The notes under the pieces: generated by a model
What the model saw: only the letters and a program-made list of their open reading frames with translations
Database searches by the model: none
What the model was told of the DNA's origin: nothing
Shown here: piece by piece, positions 1 through 7,779 of the stretch
Numbering within the stretch: the stretch's first letter is position 1
Layout of the letters: each line of letters opens with the position of its first letter
Source: Fen-549 sp050011315
GTDB taxonomy: Bacteria > Actinomycetota > Thermoleophilia > Gaiellales > Gaiellaceae
NCBI GenBank assembly: GCA_050011315.1
Contig: JBEKJI010000023.1
Location: forward strand, 1-34,741
DNA: 34,741 nucleotides
Direction of reading: 5' to 3'
Translations under genes and position numbers: made by a program

Positions 1-73
1 ACCTTAGGAACTCCTTTCAAAACGAAGCACTCCACCGCCTGGCCGCGCTCGGCGGCGCACTGCGTTGTCCTCG

Positions 74-216
74 GTCTCGCCCGTAGCTTCGGCTACGACC
101 GAGACACTGCTTTTCGGAGCTCGGCTGGAAACAGAGAAACACCGGCTGAGCACAATCTCGCGGCCCGAGGACGTCGTCCTCGGGCGCATCCGTATCTCTG
201 ACCGATACGAATGCGC
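74..216 (+). ncRNA. Array of four tandem hairpins upstream of rarA, possible structured RNA
   Basis: Four adjacent inverted repeats fill this stretch. The first (74-105) pairs 74-79 with 100-105 and 82-87 with 92-97 around a C(UUCG)G tetraloop, a classic ultrastable RNA loop. The second (120-150) is a 9-bp stem, 120-128 with 142-150, containing two G-U pairs, which form only if the + strand is the RNA. The third (163-185) is a near-perfect palindrome of 11 bp per arm. The fourth (186-214) pairs 186-189 with 211-214 and 191-196 with 204-209. A weaker stem, 35-39 with 51-55, precedes them. I match it to no known RNA family: it lacks tmRNA, RNase P and SRP landmarks. It could instead be a long rarA leader or a DNA-level repeat. 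No convincing protein is encoded in 1-360. Confidence 0.4.
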
Positions 217-360
217 CCTGCGTCCTAGCCTCGAACCACGATCTCGCACTCATCCAGCGCCCCTCCGCCCCCAGTCGAGCTCCCTAGCATTGCATCCACC
301 GATCACACCCAGTCAGTGGGTCTTCATTCTGAAATGAGTTCAAGGCAGCATACTTCGCAC

Positions 361-1632
361 ATGTCCGATCTCTTCTCGGACGCAGCGGCGAAGAGGCTTG
401 CCAGCCTGGCGCCGCTCGCGTACCGCCTCCGCCCGCGCACTCTCGAGGAGTTCGTGGGCCAGGAGCAGGTGCTCGGAGCCGACTCGGCGCTCAGGCGCGC
501 GATCGCCGAGGACCGGGTCGCCTCGATGATCCTGTTCGGCCCGCCCGGCAGCGGCAAGACCACGCTCGCCCGTATCGTCGCCGAGACGACCGGCGCCGCC
601 TTCGAGGAGCTGTCCGCCGTCTCGGCCTCGGTCGCCGATGTACGCTCGATCATCGCCCGGGCGCGCGAACGACTGGGAGCGCACGGACAGCGAACGATCC
701 TCTTCCTGGACGAGATCCACCGCTTCAACCGCGGCCAGCAAGACGCGCTGCTACCCGCTGTCGAGGCCAGGCTGATCACGCTGATCGGCGCCACCACCGA
801 GAACCCCTACTTCCAGGTCAACTCGGCTTTGCTCTCGCGCTGCCAGCTCTACGAACTGGTCGTGCTGTCGCAAAGCGAGCTGGAGCTGATCGTACGGCGC
901 GGTGCGAAGGAGCTCGGGGCGGAGATCACCGACGAGATCGTCGAGGCGATCGCCAAGAACGCCGGCGGCGACGCTCGTAACGCCCTCAACATCCTCGAGC
1001 TCGCCTCGCAGACCGCCGGCGCGGAAGGCACTCAGGTCGGCGCGAACCATGTCGAGGACGCGGCCCGCAAGCGCCCGCTCGTCTACGACCGCGCCGGCGA
1101 CGCCCACTTCGACTTCGCCTCGGCCTTCATCAAGTCGATGCGCGGCTCGGACGCCGATGCCGCCGTCTACTACCTGGCGTCGATGATCGAGGCCGGCGAG
1201 GATCCCCGCTTCATCGCGCGGCGGATGGTGATCTTCGCCTCCGAGGACGTGGGCCTGGCCGATCCCAGGGCGCTGCAGGTAGCCGTGGCGGCGGCGGACG
1301 CGGTCGAGTACGTGGGCCTGCCCGAGGTGCAGCTCAACCTGGCCGAGGCGGCGATCTACCTCGCCACCTGCCCCAAGTCGAACGCCGTCAAGACGGCCAT
1401 CTTCTCCGCCCGCGAGGACGTGCGCGAGCACGGCAACGTGCGCCCGCCCAAGATGCTGCGCGGCTCGGGCTACCGCGGCGCCAAGGCACTCGGAAGCGGC
1501 GAGGGCTACATCTACCCGCACGACGACCCGCGCGGCTTCGAGCTCGACTACCTGCCCGAGGAGCTGCGCAATCGCCGCTACTGGCAGCCGAAGGGCGCCG
1601 GCGAGGAGCCGAAGCCCGAGCCCGAGAAGTAG
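361..1632 (+). CDS. rarA: Replication-associated recombination protein A (RarA/MgsA), AAA+ ATPase
   Basis: RarA is a clamp-loader-like AAA+ ATPase that acts at stalled replication forks and single-stranded DNA ends. The 423-residue product has Walker A GPPGSGKT at about residues 60-67, Walker B ILFLDEIHRFN at 113-123, a sensor-1 stretch IGATTENP, and an SALLSRC arginine-finger region. The C-terminal half carries the tetramerisation region typical of the family (EDVGLADPRAL, then AREDVREHGN). Length matches family members. I chose the ATG at 361 because the protein then begins MSDLFSD, like relatives. An in-frame GTG at 316 and ATG at 334 would add non-conserved residues. The gene ends six bases before the convergent vapC gene. 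Confidence 0.95.
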   Translation: MSDLFSDAAAKRLASLAPLAYRLRPRTLEEFVGQEQVLGADSALRRAIAEDRVASMILFGPPGSGKTTLARIVAETTGAAFEELSAVSASVADVRSIIARARERLGAHGQRTILFLDEIHRFNRGQQDALLPAVEARLITLIGATTENPYFQVNSALLSRCQLYELVVLSQSELELIVRRGAKELGAEITDEIVEAIAKNAGGDARNALNILELASQTAGAEGTQVGANHVEDAARKRPLVYDRAGDAHFDFASAFIKSMRGSDADAAVYYLASMIEAGEDPRFIARRMVIFASEDVGLADPRALQVAVAAADAVEYVGLPEVQLNLAEAAIYLATCPKSNAVKTAIFSAREDVREHGNVRPPKMLRGSGYRGAKALGSGEGYIYPHDDPRGFELDYLPEELRNRRYWQPKGAGEEPKPEPEK

Positions 1633-1638
1633 GGAGCG

Positions 1639-2043
1639 TCAGTGAGGAGTCGCGGTCGGAATACCGGCCGCGCTCATTGCCTCCACGAGCCGGTCGTCGT
1701 AGGCGATTGCCACACCCAGCGCGTCTCCGAGTAGGAGCGCGGACGCGAGGTGAATTGCATCGAGCGAACGTAGATCAAGCGGGCCGAGCAGGGACGCATC
1801 CTCCAGCACGCGATCATCGAGCGCGATCAAGTCGAGCGCGTTCACTATCTGCTCGGCGATTCGCCTCGCTTTCACGTCTACGCGTGCGCATGCCCGCACG
1901 AGCTCGACCCTGGCGAGCGCGCTCGAGACATGTCGTTCCCACCTTTCAAGCTCGGCGCGAAGAGCATCGCTCTCCGGCTCCGGAATCGCGAGCTTTACGA
2001 GCGCGGAAGAATCGACGTAGGCGACGGCCGGCGCCGAGCTCAC
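1639..2043 (-). CDS. vapC: PIN-domain ribonuclease toxin, VapC family
   Basis: A 134-residue PIN-domain protein, the usual toxin size. VapC toxins are Mg2+-dependent RNases that cut tRNA or rRNA. The acidic active-site residues are visible: D11 in YVDSSALVK, E47 in ARVELVRA, D95 in SLDAIHLASAL, and D116/D117 in AYDDRL. The gene starts with GTG, and that GTG overlaps the antitoxin stop as GTGA, so the two are translationally coupled. Antitoxin-before-toxin order fits VapBC. The target RNA cannot be read from the sequence. Confidence 0.9.
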   Translation of the reverse strand: MSSAPAVAYVDSSALVKLAIPEPESDALRAELERWERHVSSALARVELVRACARVDVKARRIAEQIVNALDLIALDDRVLEDASLLGPLDLRSLDAIHLASALLLGDALGVAIAYDDRLVEAMSAAGIPTATPH

Positions 2044-2315
2044 GCCCGCTCCGCGCGCTCTTCCGCTAGCGCCTCGCTTCCGGCACGGGAAACCGCGCGC
2101 TGAAGCGGTTGCACGGCGACCAGACCGCCGCTACCGCGCCGCATGCGTCCCTCTGCAACGAGCCTGTCCACGATGTCGCCCTCCCCGGCCCAGGGCGAGA
2201 GAACGGCCACCGACCGACCTCGCTCGGTCACAACCAGCCGCTCACCGGCGCGGACACGCCGAATGTAGCGACTGAGGTCCTGCCGTAGCTCGCGAATGCC
2301 GACTTTATCGCTCAC
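2040..2315 (-). CDS. Antitoxin of the Phd/YefM (VapB-like) family
   Basis: The N-terminus VSDKVGIRELRQDLSRYIRR followed by GERLVVTERGRSVAVLSP is the Phd/YefM DNA-binding fold. The 91-residue product would neutralise the coupled PIN toxin and repress the operon. I prefer the GTG at 2315: the -10-like box TACATT (2322-2327) ends six bases before it, so the mRNA is probably leaderless. An in-frame ATG at 2345 would add ten residues and has no ribosome site. The direct repeat TGTAGC (two copies in 2325-2340, + strand) lies in the promoter and may be the operator. Confidence 0.85.
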   Translation of the reverse strand: MSDKVGIRELRQDLSRYIRRVRAGERLVVTERGRSVAVLSPWAGEGDIVDRLVAEGRMRRGSGGLVAVQPLQRAVSRAGSEALAEERAERA

Positions 2316-2321
2316 ACCCCT

Positions 2322-2327
2322 AATGTA
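2322..2327 (-). promoter_or_regulatory. -10-like box of the vapBC operon, leaderless start
   Basis: Read on the minus strand, TACATT is followed by six bases and then the GTG start at 2315. That spacing places transcription initiation at or next to the start codon. No clear -35 box was found. Confidence 0.45.
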
Positions 2328-2492
2328 GCACAATTGTAGCGTCATTCATTACCGATGATAAGGCGGGTGCCGGTACCGCGTTCCGCTGCCCCCGCTAAAG
2401 GTCACGCACCCGCGGCGTAGTGAAACGGTAGCGAGCAAAACCACACACTCTGTGCCGATTTCGTGCCGTTTCAGCGTCGCGTGAAACGAGCG

Positions 2493-3401
2493 TCAGAGAA
2501 TCCGAGCCCCAAGCGCGCTCGCAACCAGCTCGACGGCGAGTTTCGCAGTTGCGTTCTCGCGGTCGAGGATCGGGTTGACCTCGACGATGTCGAGCGAGCC
2601 GGCCAGCCCCGACTCGGCCACCAGCTCCAGCGCCAGGTGCGCCTCGCGGTAGGAGAGCCCACCCCTGATCGGAGTCCCGACCCCCGGCGCGGCCTCGGGA
2701 TCGACCGCATCCATGTCGAACGAGACGTGCACGAAGCCGGTGCCGGAGACGTCGTCGAGCGCGCGCCCCATCACCTGCTCGAGCCCGAGCCGGTCGATGT
2801 CGCTCATCGTGTAGACCTTCACCCCGAGCTCGCGCACGAGCTGCCGCTCGGGCTCGTCGAACGAGCGGGCGCCGACGACGACGATGCGGCTCGCCTGAAC
2901 CATCGGCAGCGGCCACTCCTTGCTCTCGAAACCGCTGCCCGCCAATCCCAGCGCGGCGGAGAGCACCATCCCGTGCACGTTCCCAGTCGGGCTCGTCTCG
3001 GGGAGATTGAGATCGCCGTGGGCGTCTACGTAAAGGACGCCGCCCGGCCCATTTACCGAGGCCAGCGCCCCCAGCGAGCCGAGCGCGATCGAGTGGTCGC
3101 CGCCGAGCACGAGCGGGAAGGCGCCCTGATCGAGTGCCTTGTGCACGAGCCTGGCGACCTGCTCGCAGATCGCCATCACCTCGGGCAGGAAGCGCGCGTG
3201 CTCGTCGCTCAAGCTGGTCGCCTCGACGACCGGGGTCTGAACGTTGCCCCAGTCCTCGACCTGGAGCCCCATCTGCTCCAGGCGCCGCTCTAGCCCCGCG
3301 TAGCGGATGGCAGAGGGGCCCATATCGACACCGCGGCGCCCGGCGCCGAGGTCGAGCGGGGCGCCGATTACTACTACGGGCTGCGAGTTGGTGGAGCTCA
3401 T
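2493..3401 (-). CDS. rocF: Arginase, ureohydrolase family
   Basis: Arginase hydrolyses L-arginine to ornithine and urea using a binuclear Mn centre in the cytosol. The 302-residue product has the metal-ligand motifs in order: GGDHS (100-104, ligand H103), DAHGD (126-130), the substrate-binding SPTGNVHG (137-144), and SFDMDAVDP (227-235, ligands D229 and D231), then EVNP (274-277). DAHGD and the SPxGNxHG loop match Bacillus-type arginase rather than agmatinase or formimidoylglutamase. The ATG at 3401 lies ten bases after the stop of an upstream antitoxin gene on the same strand, so the two may share a transcript. No ornithine or urease gene is nearby. Confidence 0.93.
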   Translation of the reverse strand: MSSTNSQPVVVIGAPLDLGAGRRGVDMGPSAIRYAGLERRLEQMGLQVEDWGNVQTPVVEATSLSDEHARFLPEVMAICEQVARLVHKALDQGAFPLVLGGDHSIALGSLGALASVNGPGGVLYVDAHGDLNLPETSPTGNVHGMVLSAALGLAGSGFESKEWPLPMVQASRIVVVGARSFDEPERQLVRELGVKVYTMSDIDRLGLEQVMGRALDDVSGTGFVHVSFDMDAVDPEAAPGVGTPIRGGLSYREAHLALELVAESGLAGSLDIVEVNPILDRENATAKLAVELVASALGARIL

Positions 3402-3411
3402 CCTGGGAGTA

Positions 3412-3717
3412 TCAACCGGACTGAGCCTCGTTGGAAGGCGAGGTGGTTGTCGTGCTTTCGACCCCGAAACGCGAAAGCAGTTCTTCGAGCGGGATCGTCT
3501 TCCCTTCGGCGATGTCGCGATCAGCCCGCTCGAGTCGCTTCGCTAGCTCGGGCGAGTTAGCGAGGATGTAGTCCTCGAGGTCTTCCTCGTCGAAGGGGTA
3601 GATCACGCCGACGGGCTTGCCTCGGTCGGTCACGACGGTCGGCTTCCCCGTCTTGCTGACGTCGTGGATGATCGCGCTGGCGTTACGCGCGAGCTGGCGG
3701 ATGCCGACGACTGGCAT
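3412..3717 (-). CDS. Orphan Phd/YefM-family antitoxin
   Basis: The 101-residue product begins MPVVGIRQLARNASAIIHDV and continues GKPTVVTDRGKPVGVIYP, the Phd/YefM DNA-binding domain. The rest is acidic and likely disordered. The ATG at 3717 has a GAGGAG ribosome site about 7 bases upstream; longer open frame upstream is not conserved-looking. No toxin gene follows: the next gene on the strand, ten bases on, is arginase. Two copies of CGTACA sit upstream on the minus strand between 3741 and 3762 and could be an operator. It may be a solitary repressor or the remainder of a pair whose toxin was lost. Confidence 0.82.
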   Translation of the reverse strand: MPVVGIRQLARNASAIIHDVSKTGKPTVVTDRGKPVGVIYPFDEEDLEDYILANSPELAKRLERADRDIAEGKTIPLEELLSRFGVESTTTTSPSNEAQSG

Positions 3718-3882
3718 GGTTCTGGCTCCTCGGCTCGATGGACGATGTACGTCGTTTTGTACGCACATCTGCATTGTGCCTGGACCGAGGCGCGAGGGGA
3801 AGCGCCGGTGCCGGCGTTGTTTGAGTTGTGGTGCAGATCGCGTGTGGCGTTGACGGTAGCTGTGTTGGGTGTGAGTAGTGAG

Positions 3883-3888
3883 TAGAAT
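3883..3888 (+). promoter_or_regulatory. Possible -10 box for tRNA-Phe
   Basis: TAGAAT lies 12 bases before the mature tRNA 5' end. No well-spaced -35 box is visible (a TTGACG at 3870-3875 is too close), so the call is tentative. Confidence 0.3.
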
Positions 3889-3900
3889 CTGCTGCCGCTT

Positions 3901-3973
3901 GGCGAGGTAGCTCAGTTGGTAGAGCACACGGCTGAAAACCGTGGTGTCGCCGGTTCGATTCCGGCCCTCGCCA
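3901..3973 (+). tRNA. tRNA-Phe (anticodon GAA)
   Basis: The sequence folds as a full cloverleaf. The acceptor pairs GGCGAGG (3901-3907) with CCTCGCC (3966-3972). The D arm is GCTCAGTTGGTAGAGC, the anticodon stem is CACGG/CCGTG with loop CTGAAAA giving anticodon GAA, and the T arm holds GGTTCGATTCC. The terminal CCA is not encoded beyond the A at 3973. A strong terminator follows directly. The accessory island begins after this tRNA, but I found no second copy of its 3' end in the window to mark an attachment site. Confidence 0.97.
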
Positions 3974-3979
3974 TCTTCT

Positions 3980-4026
3980 CCGCCGAAAGTCCGCCCGCGG
4001 AGCGGGCGTCAACTTTCGGCGGTTTT
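3980..4026 (+). terminator. Rho-independent terminator after tRNA-Phe
   Basis: An 11-bp perfect outer stem (3980-3990 with 4012-4022) encloses a second 7-bp stem (3992-3998 with 4002-4008). A TTTT run at 4023-4026 follows. Confidence 0.9.
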
Positions 4027-4444
4027 ACCTCTGCGTACGAGTCACCGCGCCTGCGGCGCGTGTGCCTCGTCTGCTCCTAATTGCGGGGCGAGCTGGCCTT
4101 GATTGGAGACGGGGTCCGTGACGAGTTGGGGACGGCGTAGCGTGAGCCGCGCCCGCCATGTCGGTCGCGGCGGCCCTGGCCGCACGATCCTCTCCGAGGC
4201 CGTGGGGGTGTCCACTGTCCTCTCCGGGCTCGCACGGCCAGCGACGCTCCGAGAAAGCGAGAGGCGCAGGGGTGGGGTATGGGCGCCGTGGCCGGTTTGA
4301 CGGGCGAGGTGCTGAAGTAGCGGTCGTCCGAGAGCGTTGGTTGGCCGCGCCCGCGCTTGTCGGTCGCGGCGGCGGATGTTCCTTTCCAGGGCCAGGAGCC
4401 AAACCTTGGCAGGATGCCGCTAACCCTTACCGAAACTCCCGTCT
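4027..4444. other. Non-coding stretch with a repeated GC-rich motif
   Basis: No convincing gene is seen on either strand; the open frames lack ribosome sites and protein-like composition. It contains two nearly identical copies of a roughly 30-base motif at 4146-4174 and 4344-4374, sharing GCCGCGCCCGC and TGTCGGTCGCGGCGGC. The second half of the motif recurs at 7719-7733. Confidence 0.5.
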
Positions 4445-4473
4445 TAGTAAGGCTTAGGCAGTAATCCTTACTA
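4445..4473. promoter_or_regulatory. Inverted repeat upstream of the first Fic gene, possible operator
   Basis: TAGTAAGG (4445-4452) and CCTTACTA (4466-4473) form a perfect 8-bp inverted repeat 27 bases before the ancestral Fic start at 4501. A related CCCTTACC lies at about 4424-4431. The position suggests a repressor site or hairpin. Confidence 0.4.
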
Positions 4474-4500
4474 CAGGAAGCGACAGGGAAGGCTTGGCGC

Positions 4501-5688
4501 ATGAGAGGAAGGCTGATCTCGTAAACCTGGGAGGCGAATCCGACGCTCTACGCGCCTGCTCGCTACAGACGCCCGTGCTCGTACGAGGCATTCGTTCCCA
4601 GGCCGCTCGCCGGGGACGCGCCGCGCCTCGATGCCTCGCTTGCCGGCGTGATCTCTGATGCAGAGGCGAAGATCGTTGCGTTGAACGCCGCCCCGCGAGC
4701 GGCCCTCGCGCCGCTCGCTCGTCTGCTCCTTCGCACCGAGTCGATCGCCTCCTCGAAGATCGAGGGAATGCAGGCCGACGCTCGCTCGCTCGCGCGCGCG
4801 GAAGCGAGGCTCGAGACAGGCGGGCGCGCCGGTCCGGAAACACTCGAGGTACTCGCGAACATCGACGCCATGCAACTCGCTATCGAGCAGGCTTCGACTG
4901 AGCACGAGCTCTCACTCGAGCAGGTCCTCGCGATACACAGGGCATTGCTCGAGCGCGCGCCTGGCTACGGCGGAGCCGGCAAGCTTCGCGCCGGTCAGAA
5001 CTGGATCGGCGGAAACGACTACAACCCCTGCGGCGCCGATTACGTTCCGCCGCCGCCCGAGTTCCTCGACGATCTGCTCGACGACCTCATCGCCTTCTGC
5101 GCCGAGGAGACGCTGCCGCCTCTCGTCCAGGCCGCCGTGGCTCACGCCCAGTTCGAGACCGTGCATCCGTTCGACGACGGAAACGGTCGTACCGGCCGCG
5201 CGCTCGTCCAGGTCATCCTGCGCCGGCGCGGTCTCGCGCCGGCGTACGTTCCGCCGATCAGCGTCGTACTCGCCCGTGATCGTGATGGCTACATTCGCGG
5301 GCTGACAGCGTTCCGCGAAGAGCGGGAAGCTGAGTGGCTGACCCTCTTCGCAGTCGCCGCCGCTCGCGCTGCCGACCTCGCCGGCCGTTACCTGACCGGC
5401 GTCGCCGCCCTCGAGGAGTGCTGGCGCGAGAGACTCAGCGAGGCGGGCAAACCCCGCACCGACTCCGCGACCTGGGCCGTGATCGACGTCCTCCCGGCGC
5501 ACCCGATCATCACCGTCCCGGTCGCCGTGGCGGCAACCGGCCGCAGCAAGCCTCAGGTCGATCTGGCGATCGGCCGTTTGAGCGAAGCCGGCGTGCTAGA
5601 GCCGCTATCGGACGCGAGACGAAACCGCTCCTGGGAAGCAACAGGCCTTCTCGACCTGCTCAGCGCCATTGAAAGCGAACCCGCCTGA
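4501..5688 (+). pseudogene. Fic-family AMP-transferase, interrupted by an in-frame TAA at codon 8
   Basis: Fic proteins transfer AMP or other phosphate-containing groups to protein hydroxyls. The catalytic motif HPFDDGNGRTGR and the N-terminal inhibitory helix motif SSKIEG are intact (residues 173-184 and 35-40 counted from the GTG at 4648), as is a C-terminal winged-helix-like region. The same frame continues upstream with typical Fic N-terminal sequence (YAPARYRRPCSYEAFVPRPL) to an ATG at 4501 that has a GGGAAGG ribosome site. A TAA at 4522-4524 splits MRGRLIS from TWEANPTLYAP. No start codon lies between that stop and GTG 4648, and that GTG has no ribosome site. One C-to-T change (CAA to TAA) explains it. 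Either the gene is dead, a 346-residue shortened form is made weakly, or the base is a sequencing error. Confidence 0.75.
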
Positions 5689-5692
5689 TCGA

Positions 5693-5730
5693 AGCTCGCC
5701 GCGATCGATACCAGATCGCAACGCCGAGCT
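5693..5730. terminator. Possible bidirectional hairpin terminator between convergent genes
   Basis: AGCTCG (5693-5698) pairs with CGAGCT (5725-5730), enclosing GCGATC (5701-5706) paired with GATCGC (5714-5719). It sits exactly between the convergent Fic and secreted-protein genes. There is no clear T run, so its strength is uncertain. Confidence 0.4.
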
Positions 5731-6310
5731 AGGAGCCACACGAGCTAAAGGAATCGGGCGCCTTGCTCAGGTAGAAGCTCGAGACGAGTGCCGGACCGGT
5801 GTTGTGCTTCTTGGCTATGTGAGCCACGAAGACGACGTTCCCTGCCGAGGGGAAGTTGACGCCCGGGCACTGCCAGCCCCAGCCCGACCACTTGCCGTGC
5901 TGGCGCGTGACCGCCTTCGCGAGTGTCGTGCCGATGGTGGTGCCCTTGGCGGTGCGGAAGATCCCGTAGTTGGTCTCAAACGACCTCAGGCGCCCGTTCT
6001 TGAAGCCGAAGAGAGTCATGCAGGGCGAGCCGTCGACGGGGTTCGTGCCGGCGCAGTCGTACTCCCAGAGCAGGCCGCTGAAGAGGACCGGCGGGTTCTG
6101 GTTGATGTTGTGCCAGATCTTCGCGGGGCTGCCCGCCCAGGCGCGCACCTGGGCCTGGGCCGAGACGCCGATCTTGAGCGGTCCCACGCCCCTGGCGCTG
6201 ATCAGGCCGTTTCCGCCCGCAGAGCCGGCCCCGGCGGGAAGCGCAAGCAGCGCGAGTGCACAGAGGAGCAGAAAGAGCGATCGCTTGCTCTTCAATCTTG
6301 CGGCGGACAT
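5729..6310 (-). CDS. Secreted hypothetical protein
   Basis: The 193-residue product starts with a basic segment (MSAARLKSKRS) and a Leu/Ala-rich core with likely cleavage near AGAGSAGG around residue 30, so it is probably exported. The mature part contains GVGPLKIGVSAQAQVRAWAG and a similar later segment, KGTTIGTTLAKAVTRQHGK. These resemble the paired short repeats of SmpA/BLIP-like secreted proteins, though this is only a visual likeness. Four cysteines (86, 97, 148, 191) could form disulfides. The ATG at 6310 has a GAGGAGG ribosome site; a longer upstream frame runs antisense to the next gene and is not used. Function unknown. Confidence 0.75.
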   Translation of the reverse strand: MSAARLKSKRSLFLLLCALALLALPAGAGSAGGNGLISARGVGPLKIGVSAQAQVRAWAGSPAKIWHNINQNPPVLFSGLLWEYDCAGTNPVDGSPCMTLFGFKNGRLRSFETNYGIFRTAKGTTIGTTLAKAVTRQHGKWSGWGWQCPGVNFPSAGNVVFVAHIAKKHNTGPALVSSFYLSKAPDSFSSCGS

Positions 6311-6493
6311 GTTTACCTCCTCGCTGAGCGGCTCCAACCCGACCAGAGAAGGCTCGCGCAGAAGCGGCGGCTTTTCAAGGCGCGTCGAGAATCCGGAGCT
6401 GGTTCGCGTCGAGAAAGCGAGAAGCGCGGGCGCGGTGTTCGGGCGGGCTGCGTCCTGTTGCCCGCTTCGGGATCGGTCTACGATTGTTACTAG

Positions 6494-7591
6494 ATGTCGG
6501 CGCTGTGGACCAATGACGGTTCGGGGTGGGCGCTTCTTTCGTCGGTCGGTTTCCCAGACGAAGCGACTCTGCACGATCTGATCGAAGAAGCGCCTGGATT
6601 GCTCCCGCTTTCCGGGGCTCCGCAGCTCGTGATGCTCGGGCGCGAGGTGGCGTTGCCAAGTGGCTCGGCTGACCTCGTCGCCGTCGAGGTGACGGGACAG
6701 CCAGTTTTTATCGAGATCAAGCTTCAGCGGAACCCCGAGGCGCGGCGGGCTGTCGTTGCCCAAGTTCTCTCGTACGCCGCCAGCGTCTACGGACTCGACG
6801 TAGAGAGCTTCGAAGGCCAAGTACTGGGGCGTCATCTGCGCGCTCGCGATTACAGCTCAATTGCGGATGCCGTCGGGCGAAGCGACGAGTCAGGAACGTT
6901 CGAAGCAGAACCGTTCACGGCCACGCTTGCCGATTGCCTGGCTACCGGCACGGCTCGGCTGGTGCTCGTCCTCGATGCGGCGCCTCCAGAGCTGATGCGC
7001 CTCGCTGGCTACCTCGAGGCGGTGAGCGAGAGGCTGGTCATCGACCTGATCACGGTCAGCGTCTATGAGGTAGGAGGACAACGTGTTCTCGTTCCACAGC
7101 GCGTCGATCCCGGCCGCGAGCAGGAGGAGCGTGTCGCGCGCGTTGCTCGACCGGCGAGTGCGACTGCTCGCTACGTGGAGGGCGCCGCCGAGTTCGTCGC
7201 GTCACTCGAGCAGGCGCCCGAAGAGAGGCGATCCGATCTGAGGGAACTCTCGGCATGGGCCGACGGATTGGAGCGGGACGGCCTGGCACGATTGGCGACC
7301 ACGATGGGCAAATACTGGACGATGCTGCGCGTTCGTCTCGTGGACGAAGATGTCAGCCCAGCGATTATCTCGAATCAGGCCGGCGCGATGATGGCGATTT
7401 GGCCCAGCGTGCTTCAGAGGCGCGCCCCTGCGAGTCTCGCTCGCGTCGAACAGGCGATAGCACCGAAAACGTTCAATCCGAGTGGCGGGGCGACAAGCCC
7501 GGGTGCGATCACGCCGGAGCTGCTTGATGCCTTGGCAGCCGCGTACCAGGAGGCGGCCACGGCGAGACTCCTGACGCCACCTACCAGCTAG
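6494..7591 (+). CDS. PD-(D/E)XK nuclease-like protein
   Basis: The first 100 residues contain a restriction-endonuclease-like core: EVALPSGSADLVAVEV, then PVFIEIKLQRNPEARR, then AQVLSYAA. The likely catalytic set is D60, E74, K76 with Q90, a pattern also seen in NucS/EndoMS-like (DUF91-related) nucleases. The remaining 260 residues are mostly helical with no motif I recognise. The ATG at 6494 is 183 bases from the divergent secreted-protein gene; no strong ribosome site is visible. It lies in the same island as the Type I restriction genes, so a defence or repair role is plausible but not shown. Confidence 0.7.
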   Translation: MSALWTNDGSGWALLSSVGFPDEATLHDLIEEAPGLLPLSGAPQLVMLGREVALPSGSADLVAVEVTGQPVFIEIKLQRNPEARRAVVAQVLSYAASVYGLDVESFEGQVLGRHLRARDYSSIADAVGRSDESGTFEAEPFTATLADCLATGTARLVLVLDAAPPELMRLAGYLEAVSERLVIDLITVSVYEVGGQRVLVPQRVDPGREQEERVARVARPASATARYVEGAAEFVASLEQAPEERRSDLRELSAWADGLERDGLARLATTMGKYWTMLRVRLVDEDVSPAIISNQAGAMMAIWPSVLQRRAPASLARVEQAIAPKTFNPSGGATSPGAITPELLDALAAAYQEAATARLLTPPTS

Positions 7592-7779
7592 AAATCAGGT
7601 CGCGCCTAGAGCGACCGGGCAGCAGAACATGCCCCTGCGCAAGAACATCGTTGTGTTTACGCCAACGAATGCAACAGGAGGCTCTCAACCCGCCCGTCGG
7701 AATAGCAATCGGACGTAACGGTCGCGGCGGCGGGTGTCTTTTCTCCTAGCGACGCGCTAAACGCCGCTCTTGGCCGTTG
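7592..7779. other. Gap between convergent nuclease-like genes, with hairpin
   Basis: GGTCGC (7598-7603) and GCGACC (7611-7616) form a 6-bp hairpin just after the upstream gene's stop, a weak terminator candidate. CGGTCGCGGCGGCGG at 7719-7733 repeats the motif seen at 4361-4375. No gene is seen. Confidence 0.4.

Noticed and set aside
74..216. The hairpin array as tmRNA, RNase P RNA or SRP RNA
   Set aside because: Landmark sequences of these RNAs are missing on both strands.
316..360. Longer rarA starting at GTG 316 or ATG 334
   Set aside because: The added residues are not family-like and the protein from ATG 361 begins MSDLFSD as in relatives.
3950..3973. tRNA-Phe 3' end as an attachment site for the island
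   Set aside because: No second copy of the 3' end and no integrase gene were found in the window.
6311..6835. N-terminal extension of the secreted protein up to 6835
   Set aside because: It would destroy the signal peptide at 6310, which has a strong ribosome site, and it runs antisense to the nuclease-like gene.
7629..7718. A 29-residue open frame starting MPLRKNIVVF
   Set aside because: No ribosome site and no protein-like features; it lies between convergent genes.
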